A DNA stretch of 22,884 bases from a virus. A model generated the notes under the pieces. That model was not told the DNA's origin and made no database searches. It worked only from the letters and a program-made list of their open reading frames with translations. Below, piece after piece: positions 22,018-22,884 of the stretch. The stretch's first letter is position 1; each line of letters begins with the position of its first letter. The stretch is from the IMG/VR virus record IMGVR_UViG_3300020463_000147, positions 1 through 22,884 of that record. One strand, written 5' to 3'. The position numbers and the translations under genes were made by a program.

Positions 22018-22213
22018 TGTTATTGTTTTTTGCAAAACCAAAATATGCACCAACAAGTGCTGACAGAGAACCATACATCATCATTAAAATGCTATCTGCT
22101 TTCGCAAATCTTTCTGGGTCTACTAATACTGCAATCGTAGCAATAAACATCATAACCAAGGCACACCATGCCATATATCTTCTATTTTTTTGATATACTG
22201 TTTTATTTATCAT
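22001..22213 (-). CDS. Holin-like protein with two membrane spans
   Basis: A 70-residue protein (MINKTVYQKNRRYMAWCALV). Hydrophobic spans lie at about 14-32 (MAWCALVMMFIATIAVLV) and 41-61 (ILMMMYGSLSALVGAYFGFA), with a short polar tail. The RRYMAWxAL ... GAYFGFAK pattern is common in small phage membrane proteins that are often called holins. The size and two-span layout fit a holin, but no endolysin gene lies beside it, so the lysis role is inference. It overlaps its upstream neighbour by 11 nt. Confidence 0.6.
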   Translation of the reverse strand: MINKTVYQKNRRYMAWCALVMMFIATIAVLVDPERFAKADSILMMMYGSLSALVGAYFGFAKNNNNDKSK

Positions 22214-22346
22214 CTTCTTTTTCGTAATATTCTAAAACTCCATCTGGAGATTCTACACTTTTTTTTTTGCTATGCCAACATACGACTGGCGATTTATATT
22301 TAAGTTTTGACAATTTAGGAAATCTTTTCCATTTAAACTTTTTCAT
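22203..22346 (-). CDS. Small basic protein, 47 residues
   Basis: The translation begins MKKFKWKRFPKLSKLKYKSP and continues VVCWHSKKKSVESPDG, then a short acidic end (LEYYEKEDDK). The N-terminal half is strongly basic and could bind nucleic acid or membrane phosphates. The ATG overlaps the stop of the upstream gene as TAATG and its 3' end overlaps the holin-like gene by 11 nt, so the reading frame is held by both neighbours. Family unknown. Confidence 0.5.
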   Translation of the reverse strand: MKKFKWKRFPKLSKLKYKSPVVCWHSKKKSVESPDGVLEYYEKEDDK

Positions 22347-22789
22347 TAAAGAACAAAGAAATATAGAAAAAAACCTAGTCCGGTTGCTAAGATTATTGCT
22401 AAAATAACAAGAACCATTTTAATTAATTCTTCTTGTTCTTTTTTTCTTATTAATTCAGCTTCTTTTCGTTCTTTTCTTAGTCTTGCCTGTATTTGAAGAA
22501 TATCATTCCATGCATTGACACCATACGAAGCAATCATAAAATTGCGAAGTTCATCTTCCATTTTTCTTGCTTTTTTAAGAGCAACATAAGTTTCTAAAGA
22601 TTCCTCTTCTACTGAACCAAACTTTCTTTTTTTTTTTTGATTATGTAAGTTTCTTATATCATCAACAGAATGCATAAATCTGCCAACATCTTTTATCATA
22701 GATTCTGCATCTCGTCCTAATTCAAAACCTTTTTTTAGTGTTGTAAATGCAGTTGTTGCAACTCCAAGAATGGAAATTGGGTCTAACAT
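22346..22789 (-). CDS. Conserved-type marine phage protein with coiled coil and C-terminal membrane span
   Basis: A 147-residue protein. The N-terminus MLDPISILGVATTAFTTLKKGFELGRDAESM is a small-residue-rich amphipathic segment. Residues 50-120 are charged and coiled-coil-like (KKARKMEDELRNFM; LRKERKEAELIRKKEQEELI), with SYGVNAWNDILQIQARLRK in the middle. One membrane span lies at about 124-146. From memory, proteins of this layout are widespread as hypothetical proteins in marine phages. AAGGG about 10 nt before the ATG is a moderate ribosome binding site. It heads the overlapping small-gene cassette and follows a candidate promoter. A membrane-linked or virion-associated role is possible. 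Confidence 0.65.
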   Translation of the reverse strand: MLDPISILGVATTAFTTLKKGFELGRDAESMIKDVGRFMHSVDDIRNLHNQKKKRKFGSVEEESLETYVALKKARKMEDELRNFMIASYGVNAWNDILQIQARLRKERKEAELIRKKEQEELIKMVLVILAIILATGLGFFLYFFVL

Positions 22790-22808
22790 TTAGTTTTTCC
22801 CTTGTTGT

Positions 22809-22824
22809 AATTCCATTTGGAATT
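22809..22824. repeat. 16-bp palindrome in the leader of the right-hand cassette
   Basis: AATTCCA (22809-22815) and TGGAATT (22818-22824) are perfect inverted 7-bp arms around 2 bases. The palindrome lies about 20-35 nt after the predicted transcription start and 20 nt before the gene at 22789, a typical place for an operator or a small RNA hairpin. Confidence 0.4.
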
Positions 22825-22851
22825 TAATTAATTTGCCCTTTGGCTTTAATT

Positions 22852-22880
22852 AATATACTAAAATATCTCTATAATTTCAA
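22852..22880 (-). promoter_or_regulatory. Candidate minus-strand promoter at the right edge
   Basis: TTGAAA (22880-22875), a 17-nt spacer and TATATT (22857-22852) on the minus strand form a good sigma70-like promoter about 60 nt before the ATG at 22789. It would drive the six-gene cassette to 21559. Confidence 0.5.
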
Positions 22881-22884
22881 TGGG

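Noticed and set aside
22005-22193. Plus-strand frame opposite the holin-like gene
   Set aside because: Shadow of the two-span membrane protein on the minus strand, with no upstream signals.
1-22884. tRNA genes, integrase, attachment sites or insertion sequences
   Set aside because: The few gene-free stretches have no cloverleaf, and no recombinase or transposase motif or terminal repeats were found.

Overview
The window is a stretch of a tailed double-stranded DNA phage genome. It is very A+T-rich (not counted exactly) and has the dense gene packing of phages. Almost every recognisable gene is a virion, packaging, replication or DNA-modification gene, and no bacterial housekeeping gene, rRNA or tRNA is seen. 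The base composition, the small protein families and the domain combinations resemble marine phages of low-GC pelagic bacteria such as SAR11 hosts. That host assignment is inference. No integrase or attachment site is visible, so I read it as a lytic phage or part of a phage contig rather than a proven prophage.

Layout, from right to left because most genes are on the minus strand. (1) 21559-22789 is a run of six overlapping minus-strand small genes, most with membrane segments and one holin-like, behind a candidate promoter at the right edge. (2) 20637-21558 are four overlapping plus-strand small genes behind a strong promoter and a ~150-nt leader with switch-like base pairing over the ribosome binding site. 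(3) 17801-20325 is the replication block: an initiator-like HTH protein carrying iteron-like repeats inside its gene (candidate origin), a T7 gp4-type primase-helicase, and a small ribbon-helix-helix-like protein. (4) 16194-17774 is a DNA-modification pair: a ParB/sulfiredoxin-fold protein and a C5-cytosine methyltransferase. (5) 11056-15941 is packaging and head assembly: TerS, TerL, an unusually long portal and a Mu gpF-like head protein. (6) 9239-11064 is an accessory island of small genes with its own divergent promoters, set between two head genes. (7) 6510-9089 holds the prohead protease, the HK97-fold major capsid protein and a probable decoration protein, ending in a good intrinsic terminator. 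(8) 1-6455 is the tail tip: a small lysine-rich protein, a DUF2163-like hub protein, an NlpC/P60-like (DUF6950-type) protein, a 1065-residue J-like hub and two receptor-binding or fibre proteins. The last fibre gene runs off the left edge.

How it works together. TerS and TerL package DNA through the portal into a shell of capsid protein matured by the protease. The tail tip has the DUF2163 - NlpC/P60 - J order of siphovirus and GTA tails, but no tube, tape-measure or neck gene lies between capsid and tip. The most interesting non-coding signals are the candidate RNA switch at 20488-20636, the lambda-like iterons at 20018-20069, and a promoter/operator box shared by at least three transcription units.
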